A DNA stretch of 64,000 bases from Naasia sp. (lineage in GTDB: Bacteria; Actinomycetota; Actinomycetes; Actinomycetales; Microbacteriaceae): NCBI RefSeq assembly GCF_025465545.1, contig NZ_JAODMK010000017.1, positions 57,120 through 121,119 on the forward strand, given 5' to 3'. Shown here piece after piece: positions 1 to 8,023 of this stretch. A model generated the notes under the pieces. It had not been told where the DNA came from. It saw only the letters and a program-made list of their open reading frames with translations, and searched no databases. Every line of letters begins with the position of its first letter. The first letter of the stretch is position 1. The position numbers and the translations under genes are program-made.

Positions 1-224
1 ATCCGCCGAGGATCGATGGGCCAGTCCGGTCCGGCGACCTGCACCCAGGGCGGGGCCTGCTTGACGGCGACGCCGCCGTCCGCTCCCTGGGCCAGGAACA
101 CCCGGTTCATGTTCCCCGCGGTCACCTCGTGCACCTCGACGCCGGCGCCGAGCGGCGCGAGGAGGCCATGGCGGTGGAGGTAGGCCCGGACGTCGTCGGC
201 TCCGGTGAGCAGCGGGTAGGTCAT
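1..224 (-). CDS. mtnK: S-methyl-5-thioribose kinase, N-terminal part (runs off window)
   Basis: Only the first 74 residues are in the window; the gene continues beyond base 1. It opens MTYPLLTGADDVRAYL and has the N-terminal kinase-lobe signature of MtnK: an AGNMNRVF glycine/asparagine loop (residues 36-43) followed by the conserved AVKQAPPWVQV strand with the nucleotide-binding lysine. MtnK phosphorylates methylthioribose (or 5-deoxyribose) using ATP. Its ATG overlaps the stop codon of the upstream isomerase gene by 4 bases, so the two are translationally coupled and act in sequence. Recognition rests on an N-terminal fragment, but the neighbour makes the call firm. Confidence 0.85.
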   Translation of the reverse strand, partial: MTYPLLTGADDVRAYLHRHGLLAPLGAGVEVHEVTAGNMNRVFLAQGADGGVAVKQAPPWVQVAGPDWPIDPRR

Positions 225-1270
225 GCGGCCGGCGCCCCGAACCGGGCGGCGATCTCGTGCGGCGGGAACGCGCCGAGGCTGGTGACGACCCGGGTCACGA
301 AGCGGGGCGGGGTGAGGTCGAACGCCGGATACCAGGCCTGCGTCACGAGCGCGCTCGCGGTGCGGCGACCGAGGGTCGAGAGCACCTCGGTGGGGTCACG
401 CATCTCGATCTCGATGTCCGCGCCGGTCGCGGCCGTGCGGTCCGGCTCCTGCACGAGCGCATAGAACGGAACATCGAAGGCATGGGCCGCGATCGCGAGC
501 CCGAGCGTGCCCACCTTGTTCACCACGGAGCCGTCGAGGCTGACCCGATCCGCCGCCGTCACCAGCGCGTCGATGGGGCCGATGCTGGCACCGGGGGAGA
601 GGGCGGCCGCGCCCATGCTGTCGGAGATGAGGGTGACCGGCTCGCCGAGCTCGCGCAGGGTGTGCGCGGTGAGCCGGGCCCCCTGCAGGTAGGGGCGGGT
701 CTCGGTGGCAACCCACTCGTAGGACCGGCCGGCCTCGTGCGCGGCACGGACGAGCTCCACCAGGTAGGAGTCCATCCAGCAGTGGGTGAGCAGCCGCGAG
801 CCGTCCGGCAGCAGCTCGACCGCCGCCCGCCCCAGCGACCTGCTGAGGCTCCGGTAGTGCTCGGCGCCGGTGCGGGCCGCGTCGATCGCCCGCTCCACGA
901 GCTCCCCGGTCGAACTCGCGCCCGCGACCGCGGTGGCGACCGCCGCGACGGCGGATCGGGGGTGCGCATTCGTCGGCCGCGCGGCAGCGAGCAGCGAACC
1001 GGCCCGGTCCAGAGCGGCACGGGCTTCGTCGAGGGGCAGCGCGGCCGATTGCCGAGCCGTGAGTTCCAGCGCGGCGAAGGTGGCGTAGAGGGGCCCCGAG
1101 CTCTGCGTGACCATGCTGCGGATGGCCCCGGCGACCGCGGCCGCCGACTCCGCCCGGAACCAGACGAGCTTCTCGGGGAACACCCGGCGGTCCAGGATCA
1201 GCACGGCGCCGTCGACCACCCGCACCGAGTCGTCGAGCGTCGGTACCGTCCTGCGATCGTCGTCTGCCAC
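221..1270 (-). CDS. mtnA: S-methyl-5-thioribose-1-phosphate isomerase family protein (MtnA/eIF2B-like)
   Basis: A 349-residue member of the MtnA/eIF2B-alpha sugar-phosphate isomerase family, which converts methylthioribose-1-phosphate (or 5-deoxyribose-1-phosphate) to the ribulose form. The catalytic cysteine sits in LLTHCWMDSYL, the catalytic aspartate in ISDSMGAAAL, and the family signature GSVVNKVGTLGLAIAAHA is followed by IEIEMRDPTEVL. The GTG start at 1270 is chosen because a GGGGAGGG ribosome site lies 5 bases upstream; an in-frame extension to 1381 lacks support. The next gene is the kinase. The cysteine motif (THCWMD instead of THCNAG) is atypical, so a 5-deoxyribose or other pentose substrate is possible. 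Confidence 0.8.
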   Translation of the reverse strand: MADDDRRTVPTLDDSVRVVDGAVLILDRRVFPEKLVWFRAESAAAVAGAIRSMVTQSSGPLYATFAALELTARQSAALPLDEARAALDRAGSLLAAARPTNAHPRSAVAAVATAVAGASSTGELVERAIDAARTGAEHYRSLSRSLGRAAVELLPDGSRLLTHCWMDSYLVELVRAAHEAGRSYEWVATETRPYLQGARLTAHTLRELGEPVTLISDSMGAAALSPGASIGPIDALVTAADRVSLDGSVVNKVGTLGLAIAAHAFDVPFYALVQEPDRTAATGADIEIEMRDPTEVLSTLGRRTASALVTQAWYPAFDLTPPRFVTRVVTSLGAFPPHEIAARFGAPAA

Positions 1271-1390
1271 GAAGCCCTCCCCGGCAATCCTGACAGCGCC
1301 GCGCGCCTGACGCACATCGAGGCGTAACGCGGCGCCGTCGGCGCGAGGGCGGGAACCCGGTTTGTGCTCCCGCCGCTGCACCGGCGGCCG

Positions 1391-1663
1391 TCAGAGGAAG
1401 CGGTCGCCCGTGAGCTCCGGGATGTTCGCGTAGTCGCTCTGGTTCCAGAGCGCCTGCCGCCGGGACTCCTCGTACTTGCCCTCGATGTAGTCCTCGAGCC
1501 GGTCCCGCTCCACCCGCCAGCGTCCGCTGCCGCCCACCTTGATGGCCGGAAGCTCGCCGGTGCGGACGAGGGCATAGGCCTGGCTGAGCGAGACGTTGAG
1601 CAGGTCGGCCGTCTCGGCGAGCGTGAGGAAGCGCCCGATCGAGTAGGGCGACGCCGTGGTCAT
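1391..1663 (-). CDS. Helix-turn-helix, excisionase-family DNA-binding protein
   Basis: A 90-residue protein with a MerR-like winged HTH of the excisionase family (residues about 10-60): FLTLAETADLLNVSLSQAYAL followed by RTGELPAIKVGGSGRWRV, the classic helix pair and wing that reads DNA. The start ATG at 1663 places the HTH at the N-terminus as in the family; the longer reading frame upstream is not supported. It faces the SAF/CpaE pair across a 103-bp divergent spacer. This type of protein is chromosomal and conserved next to SAF-domain genes in many actinobacteria, so no nearby phage need be assumed. Target genes are unknown. Confidence 0.8.
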   Translation of the reverse strand: MTTASPYSIGRFLTLAETADLLNVSLSQAYALVRTGELPAIKVGGSGRWRVERDRLEDYIEGKYEESRRQALWNQSDYANIPELTGDRFL

Positions 1664-1766
1664 GTCCCGATTATCGGCCGTTCCCGCACCCTCCGCGCCA
1701 GGCGTGTGGATAACTCCCGCGGCCCGTCGTGGCGGGCGACAGCATGGTGCGTGGGAAGGAGACGCC

Positions 1767-2396
1767 ATGGCAGTCGCGGGTGCAGGGCGGCGGCATCGGT
1801 TCCTCGACGTGCGCTTCGTCCTCGGAGTGGGCCTCGTCCTGGCCTCGGTGCTCGGCGTCACAGCGATCGTGTCGGCGGCCGAGCGAACCGTGCAGGTGTA
1901 CGCGGCGGAGCGCCCGCTCGCGGTCGGGCAGCGCGTCGCCTCGACCGACCTCGTCGCCACGGCCGTCCGGTCGGTCGCCGCGGACCGCTATCTCGCGCCA
2001 GGCCAGGTGCCGGAGGCCGGCCTGCTGATCACCCGGGCCGTCGCCGAGGGCGAGCTGGTGCCCGCCTCCGCGGTCGGCACCGCCGCAAGCATCACGGTGT
2101 CGAGCGTGGTGGTGACCACCGGCGCGGAGCTCGCGAGCGGCGTGGAGTCGGGCGCGCTGGTGGACATCTGGGCGGCGACCGAGCTGAAGGCCGGCGGGTA
2201 TGGTCCGCCCGCAGTGCTCGTGCCCGACGCCGAGGTGGTGCGAGTCCTCGAGAACGACAGCCTGCTCTCCTCGCCGCAGGAGCGGGCCGTCGAAGTCCTC
2301 GTTCCCAAGGATCGCGTGGCGCGCGTGCTGCAGGCCCTCGCCAATGCCGACGCCGTGTCCCTCGTGCCCGTCGCGCAGCCGGTGCTGCCGCGATGA
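1767..2396 (+). CDS. SAF-domain (CpaB/RcpC-like) membrane protein
   Basis: 209 residues: a basic N-terminus, one membrane segment (about residues 16-36, RFVLGVGLVLASVLGVTAIV), then an SAF domain (about 45-110) with the AERPLAVGQRVASTDLVAT signature, and a C-terminal RcpC-like part ending in alternating valines. SAF proteins such as CpaB guide assembly of Flp/tight-adherence pili at the cell envelope. A GGAAGGAG ribosome site precedes the ATG at 1767 by 5 bases. The stop overlaps the start of the CpaE-like gene, supporting a joint role. No pilin, secretin or CpaF ATPase is visible here, so a pilus function remains an inference. Confidence 0.75.
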   Translation: MAVAGAGRRHRFLDVRFVLGVGLVLASVLGVTAIVSAAERTVQVYAAERPLAVGQRVASTDLVATAVRSVAADRYLAPGQVPEAGLLITRAVAEGELVPASAVGTAASITVSSVVVTTGAELASGVESGALVDIWAATELKAGGYGPPAVLVPDAEVVRVLENDSLLSSPQERAVEVLVPKDRVARVLQALANADAVSLVPVAQPVLPR

Positions 2397-3619
2397 GACT
2401 CGTGCTCGCTCTCGAGCCGGCGGTCGAGGACGCGATGCTCGAGCAGGCGCTCCGGGCGGGTCACGAGGTGGTCGCCCGCGCCGCCGACGCCGGCGAGCTC
2501 GCAGCCGTGCTGCCGGGGCTCAGACCGGACGTCGCCCTGGTCACCGCGTCGCCGCGGATGCTCCGGCCGGCCGCGCTCGCCGCGGCCGACGACGGCGGGG
2601 TCCGGCTGGTGTGCCTCGCGGGGGGCCGCGATCAGCACTCCTATGCCGCCGCGCTCGGCCTGCACGAGGTGCTCGACGCGGGCAGCGCGTGGCCGATGGT
2701 CGAGGCTGCGCTCACCGGGAGGGCGCCCCTGTCCGAGGCGCCTCGCCCCCGTGCCCGAGGCCGCGTCGTCGCGGTGTGGGGACCGGTCGGCGCACCGGGC
2801 CGCACGACCACCGCCATCGCGCTCGCCGCCGAGCTCGCCCTGGCCGGCCAGCGGGTGATCCTGGTGGACGGGGACACGCACGGGGCCGCCATCGCGCCGA
2901 GTCTCGGCCTGCTCGACGAGGCTCCTGGTTTCGCCGCCGCGTGCCGGCTCGCGGGCGCAGAGAGCCTCGACGTCCGCCAGCTGGACCGGGTCGCGGCCAC
3001 CTATCAGTGGGATCGGACGGCCTTCCGAGTCCTCACCGGCATCGCCCGCCCCAGCCGGTGGCCTGAGCTCTCCTCCGCCCGGGTGAAGGCGACCCTGCAG
3101 CTGTGCCGCGAGGAGGCGGACGTCGTGGTCGTCGACGCCGGCTTCAACCTGGAGAGCGACGAGGAGATCGTCAGCGACCTGTTCGCGCCGAGACGGAACG
3201 CGGCCACCCTCACCGCACTGCAGGAGGCGGACCTGGTGGTCGCAGTCGGAGCGGCGGACCCGCTCGGCCTCTCGCGCTTCCTGCGAGGCCACGTCGACCT
3301 GCTCGAACTGGTCGATCCGGAGTCGACGCGGGTACTCATCACCAAGGTCCGCGGGAGCGCGGTGGGGATGACGCCGGGATCGCAGATCGCCTCGACCCTG
3401 CTGCGCTTCGGCGGCATCGCCGATGCGACGCTCGTGCCGAGCGACCCGGCCGCCTACGACGCGGCCCTGCTCACCGGGCGCACCCTGCAGGAAGCGGCTC
3501 CCGGCTCCCGTGCCCTCGCGGCTCTGCGCGGGTTCGCCCGGGAGCAGCTGCTTCCCGCGGCCGCTGTGCCGGAGCGGCCCGTGCGCCGGCGCCGCTGGCT
3601 CCCGGTGCCGCTCTCCTGA
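2393..3619 (+). CDS. CpaE/MinD-like P-loop ATPase
   Basis: 408 residues. The first ~115 residues resemble a receiver-like domain lacking obvious phosphorylation acid pairs. The rest is a MinD/ParA-type ATPase: deviant Walker A GAPGRTTTAIALA (about residues 130-142), switch VILVDGDTHGAA, and a Walker B-like VVVVDAGFN. Such proteins position pilus or secretion machinery at the membrane (CpaE) or act as cell-pole markers. The start ATG overlaps the SAF gene's TGA, so both are made from one message. The arginine in place of the second lysine in the P-loop (GRTTT) is a point worth noting; ATP hydrolysis cannot be judged from sequence alone. Confidence 0.75.
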   Translation: MRLVLALEPAVEDAMLEQALRAGHEVVARAADAGELAAVLPGLRPDVALVTASPRMLRPAALAAADDGGVRLVCLAGGRDQHSYAAALGLHEVLDAGSAWPMVEAALTGRAPLSEAPRPRARGRVVAVWGPVGAPGRTTTAIALAAELALAGQRVILVDGDTHGAAIAPSLGLLDEAPGFAAACRLAGAESLDVRQLDRVAATYQWDRTAFRVLTGIARPSRWPELSSARVKATLQLCREEADVVVVDAGFNLESDEEIVSDLFAPRRNAATLTALQEADLVVAVGAADPLGLSRFLRGHVDLLELVDPESTRVLITKVRGSAVGMTPGSQIASTLLRFGGIADATLVPSDPAAYDAALLTGRTLQEAAPGSRALAALRGFAREQLLPAAAVPERPVRRRRWLPVPLS

Positions 3620-3650
3620 GCGCCTCCCCGAGCTCGCGGCAGCGCCGAGC

Positions 3651-3708
3651 GCGCCTCGAGACACCGAGCGCGAGTCGTATACGGGGCGCCCTCGGCGTCT
3701 CGAGGCGC
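3651..3708. terminator. Long GC-rich inverted repeat after the CpaE-like gene
   Basis: Arms GCGCCTCGAGACACCGAG (from 3651) and CTCGGCGTCTCGAGGCGC (to 3708) pair with a single mismatch around a short loop. It lies between two same-strand genes, so it may end the SAF-CpaE transcript or be a palindromic repeat element. There is no T-run. Confidence 0.5.
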
Positions 3709-3745
3709 ACTCGGCGGATTGGGCCGCACCGGGAAGAATGGCGGG

Positions 3746-4636
3746 GTGCCCACCACTGCTCTCGCCCTGCTCAACCAGCCCTCGCGCGACGCCGCGCCGC
3801 ATCGGGAGGGGGCCGCTGCCTTCGACCTCGTCGACCCGGACGCCCCCCACATCGGCGTGCTGGACCTCGGCGTGACCCGAGGAGACGGGGTGTTCGAGAC
3901 GATCAGCGTGGGCGGCGGGCATCCGCAGGCACTGGAGGCGCACCTGCGCCGATTCGCCGGCTCGGCCGCGGCGCTGGAGCTGCCCGCTCCCGATCCCGAG
4001 GCCTGGGCCGCGGCGGTGCGAGCGGCCGCGGCGGCCATCGACCCGGTGGGGGAGGCCTTCGTCAAGACGGTGCTGACCCGCGGGGTCGAAGGCGACGGGC
4101 GGCCCACCGGCTGGGCGTACGCCGCCCCGGCGGCCGACTTCTCCCGCGCGAGGACCGAGGGGATCCGGGTGGTCCTGCTCGACCGGGGCTACCGGCGGGA
4201 CGTCGCCCAGACCTCACCGTGGCTGCTGCAGGGGTCCAAGACGCTCTCCTACGCCGTGAACAAGGCAGTGCTGCGGGAGGCCGCCCGGCGGGGCGCCGAC
4301 GACGTGGTGTTCGTGAGCTCGGACGGCTACCTGCTGGAGGGCTCGACGTCCAACCTGCTGCTGCGCGTCGGCGACACCCTCGTCACGCCCGGCACCGATC
4401 TCGGCATCCTGGCCGGCACGACCCAGGGGGACCTGTTCGAGTTCGCCCGCGGCCAGGGGCTCGGCACCGAGTACGCCCTCCTGCGTGAAGAGGATCTCGC
4501 CTCCGCCGACGCCGCGTGGCTCGTCTCCAGCGTGCGGCACGCGGCACCGATCCGTCAGGTCGACGGAGTCGACCGGGCGGTCGACTCCGACTTCACCGCT
4601 TCCGTCAACGCGTGGCTGCTGGGCCGTACGCGCTGA
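3746..4636 (+). CDS. pabC: Aminodeoxychorismate lyase / class IV aminotransferase
   Basis: 296 residues of the fold-type IV PLP family. The PLP lysine lies in LLQGSKTLSYAVNKAVLREA, followed by the signature EGSTSNLLLRVGDTLVTPG and GILAGTTQGDLFE. The N-terminal GVTRGDGVFETI is typical of aminodeoxychorismate lyases, which make 4-aminobenzoate for folate in the cytosol. A GTG at 3746 is used as start; a start 9 codons earlier is also possible and neither has a strong ribosome site. A branched-chain or D-amino-acid transaminase role is the main alternative, since PabC and those enzymes are close relatives. Confidence 0.8.
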   Translation: MPTTALALLNQPSRDAAPHREGAAAFDLVDPDAPHIGVLDLGVTRGDGVFETISVGGGHPQALEAHLRRFAGSAAALELPAPDPEAWAAAVRAAAAAIDPVGEAFVKTVLTRGVEGDGRPTGWAYAAPAADFSRARTEGIRVVLLDRGYRRDVAQTSPWLLQGSKTLSYAVNKAVLREAARRGADDVVFVSSDGYLLEGSTSNLLLRVGDTLVTPGTDLGILAGTTQGDLFEFARGQGLGTEYALLREEDLASADAAWLVSSVRHAAPIRQVDGVDRAVDSDFTASVNAWLLGRTR

Positions 4637-4694
4637 CCCGGGGGGAGGCCCCCGGCGACCGGAGCGCTCGGCATCCCGCGCCTAAGCTGGTGCC

Positions 4695-6191
4695 GTGCCC
4701 ACGCTCAGCGAGCTCGTCGTCGCATCCGGACGGTCGACCGCGGCCGATGTCGAATGGCTGCACCTGCTGGTCGGCGACTGGCAGCTGCTCGCCGACCTGG
4801 CCTTCGCGGACATCGTGCTCTGGGTGCCCACCGACGACAACTCGTTCGTCGCCGTCGCCCACGCTCGCCCCTCCAGCTCGGCCACGCTGTTCTATCGGGA
4901 CTTCGTCGGGCAGCGGATCAAGTCGGAGTGGCGCACCCTCGTCACGGAGGCTTTCGAGGGCGCCAGGATTGTGGACTCGTCGGCTCCCGACTGGTTCGAG
5001 GAGACCCCGACACGCGTGCGGGCGGTGCCCGTGCAGCGGCGGAGCTCGCCGAGCGGGCTGGAGGTCAGCAACGTGCCGACCGCTGTGCTCACCCGGCACA
5101 CCAACCTCAGCGAGACGCGCACCCCGAGCCGCCAGGAGGTCACGTTCAACTCCTGTGCCGACGACCTGTTCCGGATGATCGCCGCCGGCGACTTCCCCGA
5201 TCTGGGCGCGCCGACCGGTCCTCGCCGCGGGGCGCCCCGCGCCTCCGACGGCCTGATCCGGCTCGACGTCGACGGCACCACGAACTTCGCCAGCCCCAAC
5301 GCGCTCTCCGCCTTCAACCGGATGGGATTCACCGGCGAGCTCGAGGGGGAGTCCCTCGCCGAGGTGACGGTGAATCTCGTCAAGGCCCAGCACGTCGTCG
5401 ATGAGAGCCTTCCTCTCGTGGTCACGGGACGGGCTCCCTGGCGCACCGAGATCGAGTCGCGCGGGGTCACCGTGTCGCTCCGCGCGATCCCGATCCGGGA
5501 CAGGGGCGAGCGGACCGGCGCGATCGTGCTGTGCCGCGATGTCACCGAGCTCCGCCACCAGGAGCAGGAGCTCATCACCAAGGACGCGACGATCCGCGAG
5601 ATCCACCACCGCGTCAAGAACAACCTGCAGACGGTCGCCTCGCTGCTGCGCATCCAGGCGCGCCGATCCCGCACGGACGAGGCCCGGGACGCGCTGATCC
5701 AGGCCATGCGGCGGGTGTCCGCGATCGCCGTCGTGCACGACACCCTCTCCGAGGGACTCAACCAGAACGTCGACTTCGACGAGGTGTTCGAACGCGTCCT
5801 GCTGCTCGTCGCGGAGGTGGCGTCCAGTCACAACACCCGGGTGCACCCGCAGAAGACGGGCACGTTCGGCGTGCTGCCGAGCGCATTCGCCACTCCGCTC
5901 GCCCTGGCGCTGACCGAGCTGGTCACCAACGCGGTCGAGCACGGGCTCGCGGGGCGGGAGGGGACCGTCGAGATCCTCGCGGCGCGCAAGAAGAGCAAGC
6001 TCACCATCACCGTGCGGGACGACGGCGGCGGACTGCCCGAGGGCAAGGTCGGCTCCGGCCTCGGCACTCAGATCGTGCGCACCCTCATCCAGGGCGAGCT
6101 CGGCGGCGTGATCGACTGGCACACCATGGTGGGCAGCGGAACCGAGGTCACGATCGAGATCCCGCTGCGATGGATGCAGCCGACCGGCTGA
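4695..6191 (+). CDS. pdtaS: Sensor histidine kinase, PdtaS type
   Basis: 498 residues, no membrane segment. An N-terminal GAF-like domain (about 1-150) and a PAS-like domain (about 180-290) lead into an HWE/HisKA_2 dimerisation domain with the phospho-acceptor in EIHHRVKNNLQTVASLLRIQ begin (His304/305), then an HATPase domain with LTELVTNAVEHG (N box) and DDGGGLP (G1). PdtaS is a soluble kinase that phosphorylates the antitermination regulator PdtaR in actinobacteria. Like most, it stands alone without its regulator next door. GTG start. It converges on whiB1 with about 60 bases between. Confidence 0.9.
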   Translation: MPTLSELVVASGRSTAADVEWLHLLVGDWQLLADLAFADIVLWVPTDDNSFVAVAHARPSSSATLFYRDFVGQRIKSEWRTLVTEAFEGARIVDSSAPDWFEETPTRVRAVPVQRRSSPSGLEVSNVPTAVLTRHTNLSETRTPSRQEVTFNSCADDLFRMIAAGDFPDLGAPTGPRRGAPRASDGLIRLDVDGTTNFASPNALSAFNRMGFTGELEGESLAEVTVNLVKAQHVVDESLPLVVTGRAPWRTEIESRGVTVSLRAIPIRDRGERTGAIVLCRDVTELRHQEQELITKDATIREIHHRVKNNLQTVASLLRIQARRSRTDEARDALIQAMRRVSAIAVVHDTLSEGLNQNVDFDEVFERVLLLVAEVASSHNTRVHPQKTGTFGVLPSAFATPLALALTELVTNAVEHGLAGREGTVEILAARKKSKLTITVRDDGGGLPEGKVGSGLGTQIVRTLIQGELGGVIDWHTMVGSGTEVTIEIPLRWMQPTG

Positions 6192-6253
6192 GAGCCGATC
6201 GAAGGATGCCGCCCGGAGGCGGCTCCTCGATGGAAGCCCGCTGGCGAGCGCCG

Positions 6254-6502
6254 CTAGGAAGCGCGACGGGCGCGAGCAGCGCGGCGCTTGAGTGCGCGAC
6301 GCTCGTCCTCGCTGAGGCCGCCCCACACTCCGTAGTCCTGGCCGGTCTCCAGTGCGTACTGCAGGCACGTCTCGGTGACGGTGCAGCGAGCACATACCGC
6401 CTTGGCCTTGTCGATCTGATCGACGGCGGGGCCGGTGTTCCCCACGGGGAAGAACAACTCGGGGTCCGCGGTCAGGCAGGCGGCTTTGTCACGCCAATCC
6501 AT
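6254..6502 (-). CDS. whiB1: WhiB-family [4Fe-4S] transcriptional regulator (WhiB1-like)
   Basis: 82 residues. Four cluster-binding cysteines, C9, C37, C40 and C46, in the family spacing, followed by the WhiB turn GVWGGLSEDERRALKRR and a basic C-terminal tail that binds the minor groove. WhiB1 binds the primary sigma factor and is nitric-oxide sensitive and usually essential in actinobacteria. Starts with MDWRDKAAC, characteristic of WhiB1 orthologues. It is divergent from the gene at 6705. Confidence 0.92.
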   Translation of the reverse strand: MDWRDKAACLTADPELFFPVGNTGPAVDQIDKAKAVCARCTVTETCLQYALETGQDYGVWGGLSEDERRALKRRAARARRAS

Positions 6503-6704
6503 GCGTGGTGCTCCTTTGAATTACTGTGGTGCAAGCGGTCGAGACGACCGTGAGTCGGGTGACGTGTCGTTGATGCTCTCGGTGACGGTGCTCTTCAATC
6601 CGTCTGAACCGGGCTCGCCCACTCCGCTGTGGGTCTTGAAAACGACCTCAGCTATGGTCGCATACCGATAACACCTGATCAATAGCTTTGTATGGGATGT
6701 CGCT
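6503..6704. promoter_or_regulatory. Divergent promoter region, whiB1 and membrane protein gene
   Basis: 202 bases between divergent genes, notably more AT-rich at 6640-6700 than the surroundings, so it must hold both promoters. I do not see a box convincing enough to place a transcription start. Confidence 0.4.
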
Positions 6705-7115
6705 GTGAGAGAACCCGCCCCGGGCCGCCCCGAGCGCGCGCGACCCGTCCTGCTGCAGGTGCTCGCCGGCGTCGTGCTGCTCGAGGCGGTCGCCATGATG
6801 GTCGTCGCCGTCCTGCTCCTGCTCGAGCTGCTGACCCAGCCGGCGTCGTCGATCGGCGGAGGAGTGGCGATCGTCGTCATCGCGGTGCTCGCCGCCGGCT
6901 GGCTGCTGGCGATGTTCCACGGCACGATCCGCGGGCGGGCCTGGGTCCGCGGTGCGGTCTTCACCTGGCAGCTCGTCCAGCTCGCGATCGCCATCGGCTC
7001 GTTCCAGGGCGCCTTCGCCCGGCCCGACATCGGCTGGATCCTGCTGCTGCCCGCACTCGTCGCGATCGCGCTGCTGTTCACGCCGTCGGTGATGAACGCG
7101 ACCCGCCGCACCTGA
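6705..7115 (+). CDS. Small four-helix membrane protein
   Basis: 136 residues, GTG start. Four hydrophobic segments (about 18-45, 54-76, 84-104, 108-128) separated by short basic loops, e.g. HGTIRGRAWVR after helix 2. Such proteins are common and uncharacterised in actinobacteria; no enzymatic motif is visible. It is divergent from whiB1 and ends just before a strong bidirectional terminator. Confidence 0.7.
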   Translation: MREPAPGRPERARPVLLQVLAGVVLLEAVAMMVVAVLLLLELLTQPASSIGGGVAIVVIAVLAAGWLLAMFHGTIRGRAWVRGAVFTWQLVQLAIAIGSFQGAFARPDIGWILLLPALVAIALLFTPSVMNATRRT

Positions 7116-7141
7116 CGCGGCGTCCATCCCCGCGCCCCGAT

Positions 7142-7205
7142 GAACGCAACCGTCCGGCCACACCGCAACGGCGTGCCGTTGCCCCTTGGCCGGACGGTTG
7201 CGTTC
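7142..7205. terminator. Nested bidirectional hairpin between convergent genes
   Basis: Perfect 19-bp arms at 7142-7160 and 7187-7205 (GAACGCAACCGTCCGGCCA and its complement) enclose a second perfect 8-bp hairpin, GCAACGGC at 7165-7172 with GCCGTTGC at 7175-7182. Placed between the membrane protein and bcp ends, it can stop transcription from both sides. Confidence 0.8.
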
Positions 7206-7224
7206 GTGCGCCCCTGGCGGGGCG

Positions 7225-7701
7225 TCAGTCGACGCCGAGCTTCTTGCGGAGCGAGGCGACGTGCCCGGTCGCCTTCACGCTGTAGAGGGGCAGCGTGACG
7301 AGGCCGCTCTCGTCGAGCACGAACGTCGAGCGGATCACGCCCTGCACCGTCTTGCCGTAGAGCGACTTCTCGCCGTAGGCCGAGTAGGCCTTGTGCACCG
7401 TGAGGTCCGGGTCGCTCAGCAGCGGGAAGTTGAGACTCTCCTGCTCCTTGAACTCGGCGTTCTTCGCCGGCTCGTCCTTGGAGATGCCGATCACCTGGTA
7501 GCCGGCGGAGGCCAGCGAGTTGAGGTTGTCGCGGAAGTCGCACGCCTCGGTGGTGCAACCCGGAGTCATCGCGGCGGGGTAGAAGTAGAGCACCACCTTC
7601 CGCCCCGGGAAGTCGGTGAGGGACACCGGCGATCCGGTCTCGTCGTCCAGTCGGAAGGATGGTGCCCGGTCGCCCTTCTCCAGGCGCTCTGCGTCGCTCA
7701 C
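7225..7701 (-). CDS. bcp: Thioredoxin-dependent thiol peroxidase Bcp/PrxQ
   Basis: 158 residues of the peroxiredoxin Q family, which reduces hydrogen and organic peroxides. Peroxidatic Cys49 is in FYPAAMTPGCTTEACDF with the resolving Cys54 five residues on, the atypical 2-Cys arrangement of this family. GTG at 7701 is preceded by AGAGGA. Usual length for the family is 150-160. It stands alone. Confidence 0.92.
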   Translation of the reverse strand: MSDAERLEKGDRAPSFRLDDETGSPVSLTDFPGRKVVLYFYPAAMTPGCTTEACDFRDNLNSLASAGYQVIGISKDEPAKNAEFKEQESLNFPLLSDPDLTVHKAYSAYGEKSLYGKTVQGVIRSTFVLDESGLVTLPLYSVKATGHVASLRKKLGVD

Positions 7702-7900
7702 GAAGCCGTCCTCTCGTCGGCCCCGCACGGGACGCGGGGCGCCTCTCATGCTAGGTCGCCGTCCTCCACGCGGGCACCCGTTGCGGAGCGAGCGCCCGGT
7801 GCCCGCCGGGTCTCGGTCGGTCCCGCTCGGCTCCCCGCCGCGCACGACGGCGGTCGGCTCGTGCTAATCTTGACGATCGGTCCGGAAGTTCGGATCGCGC

Positions 7901-7973
<73 letters not shown>

Positions 7974-7976
7974 CGG

Positions 7977-8013
7977 AAGCCCCGCAGACTCTCGCCAGTC
8001 TGCGGGGCTTTTT
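7977..8013 (+). terminator. Intrinsic terminator of tRNA-Lys
   Basis: Stem AAGCCCCGCAGACT / AGTCTGCGGGGCTT with loop CTCGCC, followed by a run of T (CTTTTTC). A textbook rho-independent terminator directly after the tRNA. Confidence 0.9.
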
Positions 8014-8023
8014 CGTGTCTCGG

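Noticed and set aside
257..1327. Long plus-strand open frame over the isomerase gene
   Set aside because: Arg/Gly-rich translation without family features; it mirrors the minus-strand mtnA, as expected at high GC.
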